From: an uncultured Mollicutes bacterium
GTDB taxonomy: Bacteria > Bacillota_I > Bacilli_A > RFN20 > CAG-826
Assembly (NCBI GenBank): GCA_900540385.1
Contig: UQFY01000012.1
Coordinates: forward strand, 1 to 63,653
DNA length: 63,653 nucleotides
Reading direction: 5' to 3'
Shown one piece after another: positions 8,468 to 16,627 of the stretch; the first letter of the stretch is position 1, and every line of letters starts with the position of its first letter. The position numbers were made by a program, and so were the translations under genes. The notes beneath the pieces are model-generated. The model searched no databases, was not told the origin of the DNA, and worked only from the letters and a program-made list of their open reading frames with translations.

Positions 8468-9398
8468 AAAGAGAATCAACAATATATTTGGCGTATAAAT
8501 AGGCGATATTGATGCCCGTTACCTCTTCAATCCCTTTTAAAAACGCATTGGAATTCACCTCACAAAGAATGGGTTCTCCATCTTTGCCTTTTAAAAGATC
8601 GACGCCACAATAATCTAACTTTAAGATTTGAGCAGCTTTCTCCGCTAAACGAATATAGGGGAGAGGTATTTCCATCTTTTCGCCCTTACCACCTTGGGCG
8701 ATATTGCTACGGAAGTCCCCGTTTTCATTATGACGTCTCATTCCCACAACAAATTTCCCGCCAATCAAAATCAAACGATAATCAAAACCAAAAGAAGAGG
8801 AAATGAATTCCTGATACAAATGAGGCTCTGCTTGATATTCTTTTTCAAAAGAAACGACTTCATCGTGATTCTTTAGAAGGAAAACGCCTTTACCAAGAGA
8901 GCCAAAATTCCTTTTTCCAATGAGAGGGAAAGATAATTCTTTCTCTACTTCAAAAAGGAATTGTTCATCGAAAGAAGAGACGTAATTCAATGGAGCACTG
9001 ATGGTTTTAGGCATGGATATGCCATGATTCGCCAAGGCAATATGCGTCAGCATTTTATCGTCGCAAAGATAAATCGATTCAGAAGAATTAAAGAGACGAA
9101 GACCAGCTAGTTCTAGCATTTTAGAAATGTAACCGTCTTTGTCTAAATAGAGGCAAAACGAATAAGGGGTTAGCTCTTTTGTTTGAATGGAGCCTTTTGC
9201 ATTGATCCAGGAAAGAATTTCTTGATTGGTTTTCATCTCCAAATCAATGTCAAATTTTAGAAGTTCTTCCTGCATCCTTTGATAGAAATGAAGGGGTCCT
9301 CCTTTTTGAATATATCCGTTTAATAAACCAAATGCTTTTTTCATGTACAGGTAGTTTAACCTATCTGTTTCTAGATTGTGATGAATTTCAACAGGCAT
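8466..9398 (-). CDS. RimK-like ATP-grasp ligase
   Basis: This 310-residue protein has the ATP-grasp layout: a preATP region, the entry segment of the fold (NSSESIYLCDDKMLTHIALANHGI, a RimK hallmark), the ATP-binding Lys in PLIGKRNFGSLGKGV, a substrate or metal segment (DYRLILIGGKFVVGMRR) and the metal ligands in the closing PILCEVNSNAFLKG. Such enzymes ligate an amino acid or other amine to a carboxylate using ATP. RimK itself adds Glu to ribosomal protein S6, but relatives act on many substrates, so the substrate is not assigned. Its start codon is only 20 bp from the divergent nadE start, and its promoter (TATTCT at 9413-9408 on this strand) overlaps the nadE -10 element. Confidence 0.82.
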   Translation of the reverse strand: MPVEIHHNLETDRLNYLYMKKAFGLLNGYIQKGGPLHFYQRMQEELLKFDIDLEMKTNQEILSWINAKGSIQTKELTPYSFCLYLDKDGYISKMLELAGLRLFNSSESIYLCDDKMLTHIALANHGISMPKTISAPLNYVSSFDEQFLFEVEKELSFPLIGKRNFGSLGKGVFLLKNHDEVVSFEKEYQAEPHLYQEFISSSFGFDYRLILIGGKFVVGMRRHNENGDFRSNIAQGGKGEKMEIPLPYIRLAEKAAQILKLDYCGVDLLKGKDGEPILCEVNSNAFLKGIEEVTGINIAYLYAKYIVDSL

Positions 9399-9418
9399 AA
9401 TTATGCTAGAATAATGTC
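9399..9418. promoter_or_regulatory. Shared divergent promoter region, 20 bp, with dyad
   Basis: The whole intergenic space between the ATP-grasp gene and nadE is 20 bp. On the + strand TATGCTAGAAT contains an extended -10 (TAGAAT at 9407-9412) that ends 6 nt before the nadE ATG at 9419. On the - strand TATTCT (9413-9408) predicts a +1 about 3 nt before the ATP-grasp ATG. The arms ATTAT (9400-9404) and ATAAT (9411-9415) form a dyad over both -10 elements. Both genes should give leaderless or near-leaderless mRNAs, and the promoters compete for the same DNA. Confidence 0.6.
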
Positions 9419-11554
9419 ATGAATAAAAAAATCCAACCTATTACAGCCCTAAGAGATACGGCAAAACTTGAAAAAGACCTCGAAGAAAATAATGGTCTTC
9501 TTTACATCACTAAGAATGGTTATTCCTCTTTTGTGATTCTTTCCCCGGACGAATTTGAAAAACTCTCTCAAAAAGATACATATCCTCATTCTTTTTCCGA
9601 GAGAAAAGAAATTCATCAACCAATTTTAGAAGGTAAAGAACAATCTGACCCCCTTGGCTTCGTTAACGTTCGCTCCGCTACCATTCCTATTGAAGTGGGA
9701 GGGGTAAAACATAATAAAGAAGAGATTATCAAAAAAGTTCATGTAGCCAATGAGGATTCTATTTCTATCCTTGTTTTAAATGAACTTTGTCTAACAGGGT
9801 ATACCTGTAACGATATCTTTCTTTTTGAGACTCTTTTAAATAAAAGTGAAGCGGCTCTTATCGAAATTGCTAAAGAAACTAAAGACGATAATGTCCTTTT
9901 CACCGTTGGCCTTCCTTTAAGAAAAAACAACAAACTCTATAACTGCGTTGCCCTTCTTTTCAAAGGAAAAATCCTTGGCGTAGTTCCAAAAACCTTCCTT
10001 CCTAATTATGCGGAATTCTATGAAGCAAGATGGTTCTCTTCTGCTCCAGAAGAGAATTCCTATATTGAGATTCAAGGAAAGGAATATCCTTTCGGTAAAA
10101 AGATGGTTTTCGTGAATGAGAATTACACAAAACTACGCGTAGGCATTGAAGTGTGTGAAGATTTATGGGCACCAAACACCCCATCAACAGATCTTGCTTT
10201 AGCGGGAGCAAATGTAATTTTGAACTTATCCGCCTCGAATGAAACGGTTGGGAAATTCACTTATCGAAGAGATCTTGTCCGCATGACTTCCGCTCGTTTA
10301 AGGACGGCATATATCTATTCTGACGCAGGCGATGGAGAATCCACGACGGATTTGGTTTTCGCTTCTCATAATATTATTGCGGAAGATGGAGCAATTCTTG
10401 CTGAAACAAAACCGTTTGAAATGGAAGAGGCAACCGCGACCATCGACATTGAAAAACTCGAAGCAGGTCGTTTAAAAACAACGACATTTCATAATTCCGA
10501 TAGGGATATGCGTTATATTCCTTTTTCCATGCCTTTAAAAACGCCATCTAAAATCTATCGTCATTATTCACAAAACCCTTTTATACCAGAAGATAAAAAG
10601 ATTGATTTGGAACGCGTTCAGACAATTTTGGATATTCAAGCCATGGGTCTTGTAAAAAGACTCCATACCGTTCACCAAAACAAAGCGGTTATCGGTTTAA
10701 GTGGTGGTCTTGACTCGACCTTAGCCTTGCTTGTTACGGTGGAAGCTTTTAAAAAGGCGCATTTTGATTTAAAAGGCATTACGGCAATTACTTTGCCTGC
10801 TTTTGGGACAAGCAAAAGAACACACGATAACGCTAAACTTCTAGCTGAAGAGTTAGGTGTTTCCTTTGAAGAAATCAACATTAAAGACACTCTTGTTTCC
10901 CATTTCCGTGATATCAATCATGATTTGGATAACCATAACGTCACCTACGAAAACGCTCAGGCTAGAGAAAGAACTCAGGTCTTAATGGATATTGCGAATG
11001 ATTGTAATTCTCTTATGGTTGGTACAGGAGATCTTTCGGAATTATGTTTAGGATGGTGCACTTATAATGGAGATCATATGTCGATGTATGGGGTAAACGC
11101 TTCAATCCCTAAGACCCTTGTCCGTTATCTTTGTGAGGGATATGCTCTTCTTCATCCTGAAACAAAGAAATCCCTTGAAGATATTGTTGCAACTCCAATA
11201 AGCCCTGAACTTCTCCCTACAGACAAAAACGGAAACATCGCTCAAATGACAGAAGATAAAGTGGGACCATATGAACTTAACGATTTCTTCATTTATCATT
11301 TCCTCCGCTTTGGCTATCGTCCTAAGAAACTATTAAAAATTGCTTTGGAAGCCTACCAAGGAAAATACGATAAAGAGTTTATCAAGAAGTGGCTCATCGC
11401 CTTCTTCCAGAGATTTTTCCATAACCAATTTAAACGTTCCTGTCTTCCTGATGGAGCGAAAGTTGGCAGCGTCGCCATTTCCCCACGAGGAGATTTAAGA
11501 ATGCCATCGGATGCCTGCGTGGATGATTATTTGAATGAAGCCAAAGAACTTTAA
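9419..11554 (+). CDS. nadE: Glutamine-dependent NAD synthetase with N-terminal Phd/YefM-like domain
   Basis: This 711-residue enzyme makes NAD from deamido-NAD, ATP and glutamine. Residues about 80-370 are the nitrilase-type glutaminase domain with catalytic triad E122 (NELCLTG), K191 (VPKTFLPNY) and C246 (GIEVCEDLW). The C-terminal synthetase domain has the pyrophosphatase P-loop SGGLDS (428-433) and the GTGDLSE motif. The first ~53 residues are not part of normal NadE. They read PITALRDTAKLEKDL, then LYITKNGYSSFVILSPDEFEKL, which is the pattern of Phd/YefM antitoxin DNA-binding domains (I-x-x-L-R start, ITKNG, V-x-L-S-x-x-E-x-E-x-L). About 75 residues are therefore extra compared with usual two-domain NadE. 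The ATG has no ribosome binding site and sits at the predicted +1. Autoregulation through the Phd-like domain is an inference. Confidence 0.9.
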   Translation: MNKKIQPITALRDTAKLEKDLEENNGLLYITKNGYSSFVILSPDEFEKLSQKDTYPHSFSERKEIHQPILEGKEQSDPLGFVNVRSATIPIEVGGVKHNKEEIIKKVHVANEDSISILVLNELCLTGYTCNDIFLFETLLNKSEAALIEIAKETKDDNVLFTVGLPLRKNNKLYNCVALLFKGKILGVVPKTFLPNYAEFYEARWFSSAPEENSYIEIQGKEYPFGKKMVFVNENYTKLRVGIEVCEDLWAPNTPSTDLALAGANVILNLSASNETVGKFTYRRDLVRMTSARLRTAYIYSDAGDGESTTDLVFASHNIIAEDGAILAETKPFEMEEATATIDIEKLEAGRLKTTTFHNSDRDMRYIPFSMPLKTPSKIYRHYSQNPFIPEDKKIDLERVQTILDIQAMGLVKRLHTVHQNKAVIGLSGGLDSTLALLVTVEAFKKAHFDLKGITAITLPAFGTSKRTHDNAKLLAEELGVSFEEINIKDTLVSHFRDINHDLDNHNVTYENAQARERTQVLMDIANDCNSLMVGTGDLSELCLGWCTYNGDHMSMYGVNASIPKTLVRYLCEGYALLHPETKKSLEDIVATPISPELLPTDKNGNIAQMTEDKVGPYELNDFFIYHFLRFGYRPKKLLKIALEAYQGKYDKEFIKKWLIAFFQRFFHNQFKRSCLPDGAKVGSVAISPRGDLRMPSDACVDDYLNEAKEL

Positions 11555-11577
11555 TATCCAAACTTTTTGAAAAAAGG

Positions 11578-11590
11578 TAATATTGTTCTA
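11578..11590 (+). promoter_or_regulatory. Leaderless-type -10 element before the GtrA-like gene
   Basis: TAATAT (11578-11583) ends 6 nt before the ATG at 11590, the same spacing as at 107, 9419, 12508 and 15366. It matches the -10 consensus at 4 of 6 positions and no clear -35 is seen. A weak AAGG further upstream is an alternative ribosome site if transcription starts earlier. Confidence 0.4.
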
Positions 11591-12462
11591 TGAAAAAGAA
11601 AGATACTGAAAAATTAGAAACAATTGATATTACGAAAATTCGTAAAAAAGAAGAAAGAAAGAAATCACGTTTCTTTGAAATCCTACGTTTCTTGGTAACG
11701 GGAGTGATTTGCACCTTAATTGATGCAGGCCTTTTCTTCATTTTAATGAAGTTCGTATTCAACCACCTTGCCACTTTAGGAGGGGAAAACGGATACGGGG
11801 GATACCTCGCATGGGGCATTTCCACAACGATTTCTTTCCTTGTCTCCTGCCTTGTAAATTTCTTCCTTTCTCGTCTTTGGGTCTATCAAAATGTTGATAA
11901 AAAAGTGAACACCAAGACCCAAAAAGCTTTCTGGGCATATGTGGGTTTAGCGGCTCTTGGCTGGTTAATTGGCTTAGGCCTTCAAGAAGTGGGGGTTCTA
12001 TTATGTAACTCTCTTTGGCCGGAACTAAAGCTTTCTATTAACTTTGTTAAAGTCTCTTTGGGCGATCTTTGGAATGAAGCCGGTCTTGCTTTCTGGGCGT
12101 TTGTGGTTATTTTTGTCATCAAAACCTGTGTCACCTTGGTTTATAACTACCTCACAAGAAAGCTCATCATCTTCAAAGCTCCTAAAAAAGAAGAGAACGC
12201 CTATGCAAATCCCGATTCTTCTAAGGATATGGTTGTTACTTTGACTCCGACCGAACAAAAGAAAAAAGTGACGGAGCAAGAAACTCCTACAACAAAAAAC
12301 AACCTAACCACAAAAGAATCCTTCTACGAGATTCTTCATGAAGAGATTGAAAACACTTTTGGCAAAGAGCAAAAGAAAGTAGATGCCATTGATGCAAAAA
12401 AGATCATTCGTGAAGAAATCGAGAATTACGAAAATGAACACGGAAGAAACAGAGGGAAATAA
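11590..12462 (+). CDS. GtrA-like family membrane protein
   Basis: The core (about residues 25-200) has four hydrophobic segments with the GtrA pattern: FLVTGVICTLIDAGLFFIL at the start, FLVSCLVNFFLSRLWVY (the N-F-x-x-x-R-x-W-V motif) in TM2, and FVVIFVIKTCVTLVYNYLTRKLIIF at the end. GtrA-like proteins are linked to transport of lipid-linked sugars or cell-surface polysaccharide assembly. The role here is inferred from the family only. A charged, Lys/Glu-rich cytoplasmic tail of about 90 residues follows and is not part of the usual 120-150-residue family. A terminator hairpin overlaps the stop codon. The glycosyltransferase at 57367 could be a functional partner, but there is no linkage. Confidence 0.8.
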   Translation: MKKKDTEKLETIDITKIRKKEERKKSRFFEILRFLVTGVICTLIDAGLFFILMKFVFNHLATLGGENGYGGYLAWGISTTISFLVSCLVNFFLSRLWVYQNVDKKVNTKTQKAFWAYVGLAALGWLIGLGLQEVGVLLCNSLWPELKLSINFVKVSLGDLWNEAGLAFWAFVVIFVIKTCVTLVYNYLTRKLIIFKAPKKEENAYANPDSSKDMVVTLTPTEQKKKVTEQETPTTKNNLTTKESFYEILHEEIENTFGKEQKKVDAIDAKKIIREEIENYENEHGRNRGK

Positions 12463-12476
12463 CCTCTGTTTTCTTT
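12448..12476 (+). terminator. Terminator overlapping the stop codon
   Basis: AACAGAGG (12448-12455) and CCTCTGTT (12463-12470) form an 8-bp stem. The TAA stop of the GtrA-like gene (12460-12462) lies in the loop, and TTTTCTTTT follows. Confidence 0.85.
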
Positions 12477-12495
12477 TCAAAATCTCGAATTCGGC

Positions 12496-12508
12496 TAAAA
12501 TAATGGCA
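12496..12508 (+). promoter_or_regulatory. Leaderless-type promoter of the flavoprotein gene
   Basis: TAAAAT (12496-12501), preceded by TTCGGC, ends 6 nt before ATG 12508. No Shine-Dalgarno sequence is present. It starts 20 nt after the T-tract of the preceding terminator, so transcription must start here. Confidence 0.6.
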
Positions 12509-13653
12509 TGAAAGTAGCAATTCTTGGTTCTGGTGCGGCAGGCTTATATACCGCCATTTTCTTAAAAAGAGCCAACCCATCCTATGAAATTCATGTTTTT
12601 GACAAGGAAGAAAAACTTGCTAAAAAACTTTTTGCTACAGGCAATGGGCATTGCAATCTTTTAAACAAAAAACTCCTTCCAAATAAATTCAATAATCCCA
12701 ATTTCATGAAACCCATCCTTAAGGAATTCCCGTATCCTGTTTTGAAAAAAGAGTGGAACGATATGGGAGTTGCTCTTCTAGAAGAAGGGGATTATGTTTA
12801 TCCTCTTTCTTTTCATGCAGGCAGTTTCGTTCGTTATCTTCTTACGCTTGCCACCTCGATTGGCGTTCTTTTTCATAATCAATCTGAGATTCATGATTAT
12901 CAAAAAAGTGGCAGTGGATATGAAATAGATTCCTATGGTGTTTTTGATAGACTCGTGATTGCTTGCGGTGGAAAATCCTCGCCTAATTTAGGTTCTAATG
13001 GTTCTTTCTTTAAAACATTGGAAAAACATGGCTATGATATTCGTCCTTTGAAAGCAGGTCTTTGTCCTCTTAAAGTAAAAGAAAATGTCAAAGTCTTACA
13101 AGGAATTAGGCATCACGCTTTATTGAAAGCAAGTAACGACAACAAACAAGTTCTTCTTGAAGAAGGAGAAGTTCTTTTCAAAAAAGATGGGCTTTCTGGA
13201 ATTGTCGTTTTCAATGCTGAAAGCGCCATTTACCGCACCCCCTATGTGAAAAACCCTAAGATTTCATTAGATTTGTTTCCAGAATACAGCCTTTATGAAT
13301 TATGTGACATTCTTAGTAGAGCAAAACGAAATAATCCAGAAGACCCTCTTTCTTCTATTTTGCCTGCGCCATTAGAAACATATCTTCTCTCTCTTTCGAA
13401 AAGCAAAGACGTTTCTTCGTTGGCAACAAACTTAAAACACATGGTTTTTAGTGTCTCTTCTTCCTATGATTTTCCAGATTCTCAGGTGAGTATTGGTGGG
13501 GTAAACGTCAATGAAGTAGGTCCCTTTATGGAATCGAAAAAAGAAAAAGGAGTATATTTTGCTGGCGAAGTTCTTGATATCGATGGCAATTGCGGTGGCT
13601 ATAACCTTTCTTGGGCGTTTATAAGTGCTTTGCTTATTAGTGAACACCTTTAA
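12508..13653 (+). CDS. HI0933-family (YhiN-type) FAD flavoprotein
   Basis: This 381-residue protein opens with a Rossmann dinucleotide motif (ILGSGAAGLYTAIFL). Further family features are ATGNGHCNLLN near residue 49, LVIACGGKSSPNLGSNGSFF in the middle, and a C-terminal FAD-binding stretch FAGEVLDIDGNCGGYNLSWAF. These are hallmarks of the HI0933/BaiN family of FAD oxidoreductases. Family members include flavin-dependent reductases of uncertain physiological substrate. I infer only an FAD-dependent oxidoreductase. The GNCGGYN motif near the end is intact, so the protein looks functional. Its transcript is probably leaderless and it appears to be a single-gene unit. Confidence 0.87.
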   Translation: MKVAILGSGAAGLYTAIFLKRANPSYEIHVFDKEEKLAKKLFATGNGHCNLLNKKLLPNKFNNPNFMKPILKEFPYPVLKKEWNDMGVALLEEGDYVYPLSFHAGSFVRYLLTLATSIGVLFHNQSEIHDYQKSGSGYEIDSYGVFDRLVIACGGKSSPNLGSNGSFFKTLEKHGYDIRPLKAGLCPLKVKENVKVLQGIRHHALLKASNDNKQVLLEEGEVLFKKDGLSGIVVFNAESAIYRTPYVKNPKISLDLFPEYSLYELCDILSRAKRNNPEDPLSSILPAPLETYLLSLSKSKDVSSLATNLKHMVFSVSSSYDFPDSQVSIGGVNVNEVGPFMESKKEKGVYFAGEVLDIDGNCGGYNLSWAFISALLISEHL

Positions 13654-13678
13654 TCGACGTAAAACCCTTAAATCTTCG

Positions 13679-13714
13679 TTGACTATCTATCCTAGATAGA
13701 CTTAAATTTATATG
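13679..13714 (+). promoter_or_regulatory. Promoter with operator-like palindrome in the spacer
   Basis: TTGACT (13679-13684) and TTAAAT (13702-13707) are 17 nt apart. The spacer holds CTATCTA-TCC-TAGATAG (13683-13699), a perfect 7-bp-arm inverted repeat. This is an ideal location for a repressor or MerR-type regulator. It drives the membrane protein gene at 13764, leaving a leader of about 50 nt with GAGGTG before the ATG. Confidence 0.6.
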
Positions 13715-13763
13715 TTGTATTCGAGCATTCATTTGAAGCTTGTTTACTAGTGTGAGGTGCATT

Positions 13764-14735
13764 ATGAAATATACGTCTACATCGAGAACGTTATCCCTCC
13801 TAGCCCATACTGTCATTTTCTTGGCATTTGGCTTTATGGGAATTTGGTTTGGATTCTTTGTCGTTCCACAATATTTGGGTGCAAATCCTGATTATTTCTA
13901 TCATGATTCTGGCCTTAATTTCGATACCAACGGCGCTTTCTTCCTTTGGTTTGAACTTGCTGTTATCGGCCTTGTTTTCATGGTGATTTCTCTTTTAGGC
14001 TTTATCCAAGCTTTGAAATCTTTGAAAGATATCCGTAATGATGAACCAGCCGTCCGTTCCTTCTCTGCTTTAATTTGCGAAGGCTGGATTGCTGCTATTT
14101 TCTTCCTTCTTCAAGGCGCTCTTTTGTGGGATTTAACCGCCAATGGAAATCTCGTTTTCCTTATTGTTATGGCATTGTTGGTTGCAATCGTTCTTTTAAT
14201 TGCCACCAATATTCCAATGGTTAAAATCTTCGATCAACGTGATCAAACTCCATTACTTCGTGATTTCATCGGATCTGCTTCTTTAGTTGCTCTTGTTATG
14301 GGTGTTGAAGCGACTCTTGGCTTAATTGGTGCTCTTACTTGGGCGAATCAAAAAACGCAAATTTTCGATTTGCTTTATATCATTATCATTGCTAGCTTTG
14401 TTACCGCCATTCTTGCTTTCTTTGGCTGGTTTGTCCTTGGTAAAAATAAAATCGCTAAGGGCTTGAAGGTTTCTTCCCTCTTATCTAGTGGAGCTATTGC
14501 TACTACAGGTATTGGACTTCTTGCATATGGCATTCTTGATATTGTTTATCAATATGCACCAGGATCTTCTTCCGTTGCTTTAGCAGTTCACTTATATAAC
14601 AAGAATTTAAGCGAATTTGATTTAGGCTTCGGAATTATGGCTATTGTCATTGGCTCTCTTCTTTTAATCGGTGCCATTGTTGTTGCCTATTTCGCCAATA
14701 ACAATTCCATCAAAACAAAAAAGATCGATTATTAA
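13764..14735 (+). CDS. Unrecognised multi-pass membrane protein
   Basis: This 323-residue protein has about eight hydrophobic segments (near residues 8-32, 55-77, 95-115, 120-140, 165-187, 200-225, 235-260 and 290-315) and short polar loops. I do not recognise the family. The N-terminus (KYTSTSRTLSLLAHTVIFLAFGF) has no signal cleavage site. The start at 13764 follows GAGGTG; the longer TTG frame from 13740 begins inside the leader. It is a single-gene unit with its own regulated-looking promoter and a strong terminator. A transporter or sensor role is possible but not shown. Confidence 0.75.
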   Translation: MKYTSTSRTLSLLAHTVIFLAFGFMGIWFGFFVVPQYLGANPDYFYHDSGLNFDTNGAFFLWFELAVIGLVFMVISLLGFIQALKSLKDIRNDEPAVRSFSALICEGWIAAIFFLLQGALLWDLTANGNLVFLIVMALLVAIVLLIATNIPMVKIFDQRDQTPLLRDFIGSASLVALVMGVEATLGLIGALTWANQKTQIFDLLYIIIIASFVTAILAFFGWFVLGKNKIAKGLKVSSLLSSGAIATTGIGLLAYGILDIVYQYAPGSSSVALAVHLYNKNLSEFDLGFGIMAIVIGSLLLIGAIVVAYFANNNSIKTKKIDY

Positions 14736-14755
14736 TCGATTCTCATTGACTATTC

Positions 14756-14780
14756 GGCTTGCTTTATAGCAGGCCTTTTC
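14756..14780 (+). terminator. Rho-independent terminator
   Basis: GGCTTGCT (14756-14763) pairs with AGCAGGCC (14768-14775) around TTAT, then TTTTC. It ends the membrane protein gene and slightly overlaps the 3' end of the convergent kinase gene. Confidence 0.85.
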
Positions 14781-15273
14781 ATTTGCTCAATTTCTTTGCT
14801 TCAGGAGAGATGAAATCTTTTACATAAATAACTTCATCATAAAGATCTTCTATTTCTTTTGAAGGACGCTCGTATTCATTTTTTAAACGATTCATTGCAT
14901 CTAACGGAACTTTTCTTTGACGCATGGAGTTTTGATATAAAGAGATTTCGAAAGGAATATCGAAGACAACTAAGATGTGTTTATCAAATCCTGGAGCCAG
15001 TTCATAATACATCTTTCTAAGACGGTTGCTTAAATGAGTCGCATCCGCAATAACGGTTAAATCACTCATATCTTCCACATGCTCATTTAATCGGTTACAA
15101 AAGGTATCCCAAACCAATTTTTCATTTTTAAAGCATTCTTCAGAACCGAATAGTTCTTTACGAATTTCGTCACTTGCAACAATATAAGTATTTTGATGCT
15201 CTTTTTGGTATTTCCTTGCCCAAGTGGACTTGCCACTTCCAGGAATCGCTGATAAGAGAATCAAGGTTCGCAT
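14779..15273 (-). CDS. P-loop kinase, polynucleotide kinase / zeta-like (AAA_33)
   Basis: This 164-residue protein starts MRTLILLSAIPGSGKSTWARKY with a Walker A motif (GSGKST). It also has the DEIR substrate loop (VASDEIRKELFG), a Walker B-like VIADATHLS and a basic lid (NSMRQRKVPLDAMNRLKNEYE). The layout matches small ATP-dependent kinases of the AAA_33/T4 Pnk kinase group. Candidate substrates are RNA or DNA 5' ends or a small molecule; none can be assigned. The ATG at 15273 is preferred. An in-frame TTG at 15303 exists, and a -10 like TATCAT (15315-15310 on this strand) would place the transcript start there, giving a 30-nt leader with a weak AAGG. No toxin-antitoxin partner is adjacent. 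Confidence 0.75.
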   Translation of the reverse strand: MRTLILLSAIPGSGKSTWARKYQKEHQNTYIVASDEIRKELFGSEECFKNEKLVWDTFCNRLNEHVEDMSDLTVIADATHLSNRLRKMYYELAPGFDKHILVVFDIPFEISLYQNSMRQRKVPLDAMNRLKNEYERPSKEIEDLYDEVIYVKDFISPEAKKLSK

Positions 15274-15353
15274 ACCTTGATAGTCTAGTCCATTTGTATA
15301 CAAATGAAAATGATATAAACATCTCTTTATCGCTAAAAGAACGCGGAATAGTT

Positions 15354-15366
15354 TAAAATAAGAATA
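15354..15366 (+). promoter_or_regulatory. Leaderless-type promoter of the serine dehydratase gene
   Basis: TAAAAT (15354-15359) ends 6 nt before the ATG at 15366, and no ribosome binding site is visible. Confidence 0.55.
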
Positions 15367-16589
15367 TGAAATCTTTATCCAAATTATTTCGTTATGGACC
15401 TGGTCCTTCTAGCTCACACACTATCGCTCCTTCTAATGCGGCATCTGCTTTTAAAGAACTTCTTATTGATTTACCAGTAGATCAAATTGTTGTTACTTTA
15501 TTTGGCTCCTTATCTTTTACGGCTTTTGGACACCATACGGATATAGCCATAAAAAACGCTTTAAAACCATATCAAACCATCATTCAATTAGATTCTAAAA
15601 CCCCTGTGGTTCATCCTTTGACGATGGGATTTATTGCTTTCGATAAGAACGGAAAAGAATTACTTTCAAAACGCTATGCGTCTTTAGGAGGAGGGGAAAT
15701 CACCTCGGAAGATGATTTTAGAGTGCTTGAAAAGGATATTTATCCCTTCCGGAATTTCGAAGAAATCAAAGCCTTCATGAAAGAGCGTGAACTCTCTTCC
15801 TTAAAAGATTTTGCGATGCTTTATGAAACAAAAGATATTCTCCCTTATTTAGAAAAGACCTTAGACCATATGTTTCTTTCTATCGAAAATGGTCTAAAAG
15901 CCAATACGTATATACCTGCGAATAAAAACCCTCGTCTATCTTGGAAACGTTCGGCTGGAAAAATCTATGAGAAAGCCATCCAAATTCCAGAAAATGAAGC
16001 CAAAAGAGAAATGTTACTTACTGCCTATGCCTATGCCGTTGGAGAGTCTAGCGCTTCAGGAGAAGAAGTGGTGACGGCTCCTACTTGTGGTTCAAGCGGG
16101 GTTTTGCCGGCGATTTTATACTTTGAATATAAAGACGAGGGAGTTTCTAAGAAGACTTTAGTGGACGCTCTTTTTGTCGCAGGGATTTTTGGAAATATCG
16201 TGAAACAAAACGCCTCCATTGCAGGTGCTATTGGAGGTTGCCAAGCTGAAATTGGAACTGCTTCATCAATGGCTGCCGCTGCTCTTTGCTATATCAAAGG
16301 ACTTTCTCTTTTCGCTCAAGAATACGCAGCCGAATGTGCTATGGAGCACTTCCTTGGTCTCTCTTGTGACCCAGTAGATGGCTATGTGATTATTCCTTGC
16401 ATTGAAAGAAATGGCATGGGGGTCCTCCGTTCCTATGACGCTTATTTATATGCAAAATATGTTGCCCCAATAAGAAAAAATGAGGTTTCTTTCGATAATG
16501 TTGTCTCGGCTATGAAACTAACGGGAGATGCTTTGGAAGAAGCTTATAAAGAAACGGCTAAAGGTGGCCTGGCAAAGATTTTAAAATAA
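15366..16589 (+). CDS. sdaA: L-serine dehydratase (ammonia-lyase), iron-sulfur type, fused chains
   Basis: This 407-residue protein converts L-serine to pyruvate and ammonia using a [4Fe-4S] cluster. The N-terminal beta domain starts with the GPGPSSSHT signature; the C-terminal alpha domain has APTCGSSGVLPA. Likely cluster ligands are C292 (GGCQAEIG), C334 (SCDPVDGY) and C345 (IPCIERN). Their 42- and 11-residue spacings match those I recall for the Legionella single-chain enzyme. Many Firmicutes encode the two domains as separate sdaAA/sdaAB genes; here they are fused beta-alpha. The enzyme is cytoplasmic and oxygen-sensitive, which suggests an anaerobic or microaerobic life. The ATG is predicted to be the first base of the mRNA. 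Confidence 0.92.
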   Translation: MKSLSKLFRYGPGPSSSHTIAPSNAASAFKELLIDLPVDQIVVTLFGSLSFTAFGHHTDIAIKNALKPYQTIIQLDSKTPVVHPLTMGFIAFDKNGKELLSKRYASLGGGEITSEDDFRVLEKDIYPFRNFEEIKAFMKERELSSLKDFAMLYETKDILPYLEKTLDHMFLSIENGLKANTYIPANKNPRLSWKRSAGKIYEKAIQIPENEAKREMLLTAYAYAVGESSASGEEVVTAPTCGSSGVLPAILYFEYKDEGVSKKTLVDALFVAGIFGNIVKQNASIAGAIGGCQAEIGTASSMAAAALCYIKGLSLFAQEYAAECAMEHFLGLSCDPVDGYVIIPCIERNGMGVLRSYDAYLYAKYVAPIRKNEVSFDNVVSAMKLTGDALEEAYKETAKGGLAKILK

Positions 16590-16591
16590 GG

Positions 16592-16627
16592 TAGAGACTG
16601 ACTTTCTTTTGTACTATACTCTCTCTT
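16592..16627 (+). promoter_or_regulatory. Promoter of the queT-tgt-queA region
   Basis: The -10 TATACT (16615-16620) predicts +1 at about 16627, one base before the first stem of the riboswitch. The -35 is weak (TAGAGA 16592-16597, 17-nt spacer). Confidence 0.6.

Noticed and set aside
15274..15303. TTG start at 15303 for the P-loop kinase
   Set aside because: The Walker A motif of this family lies about 10 residues from the start, which fits ATG 15273; a leaderless TTG start is unlikely.
14779..15303. Zeta-toxin type toxin-antitoxin module
   Set aside because: Only the kinase fold is shared. No antitoxin gene is adjacent.
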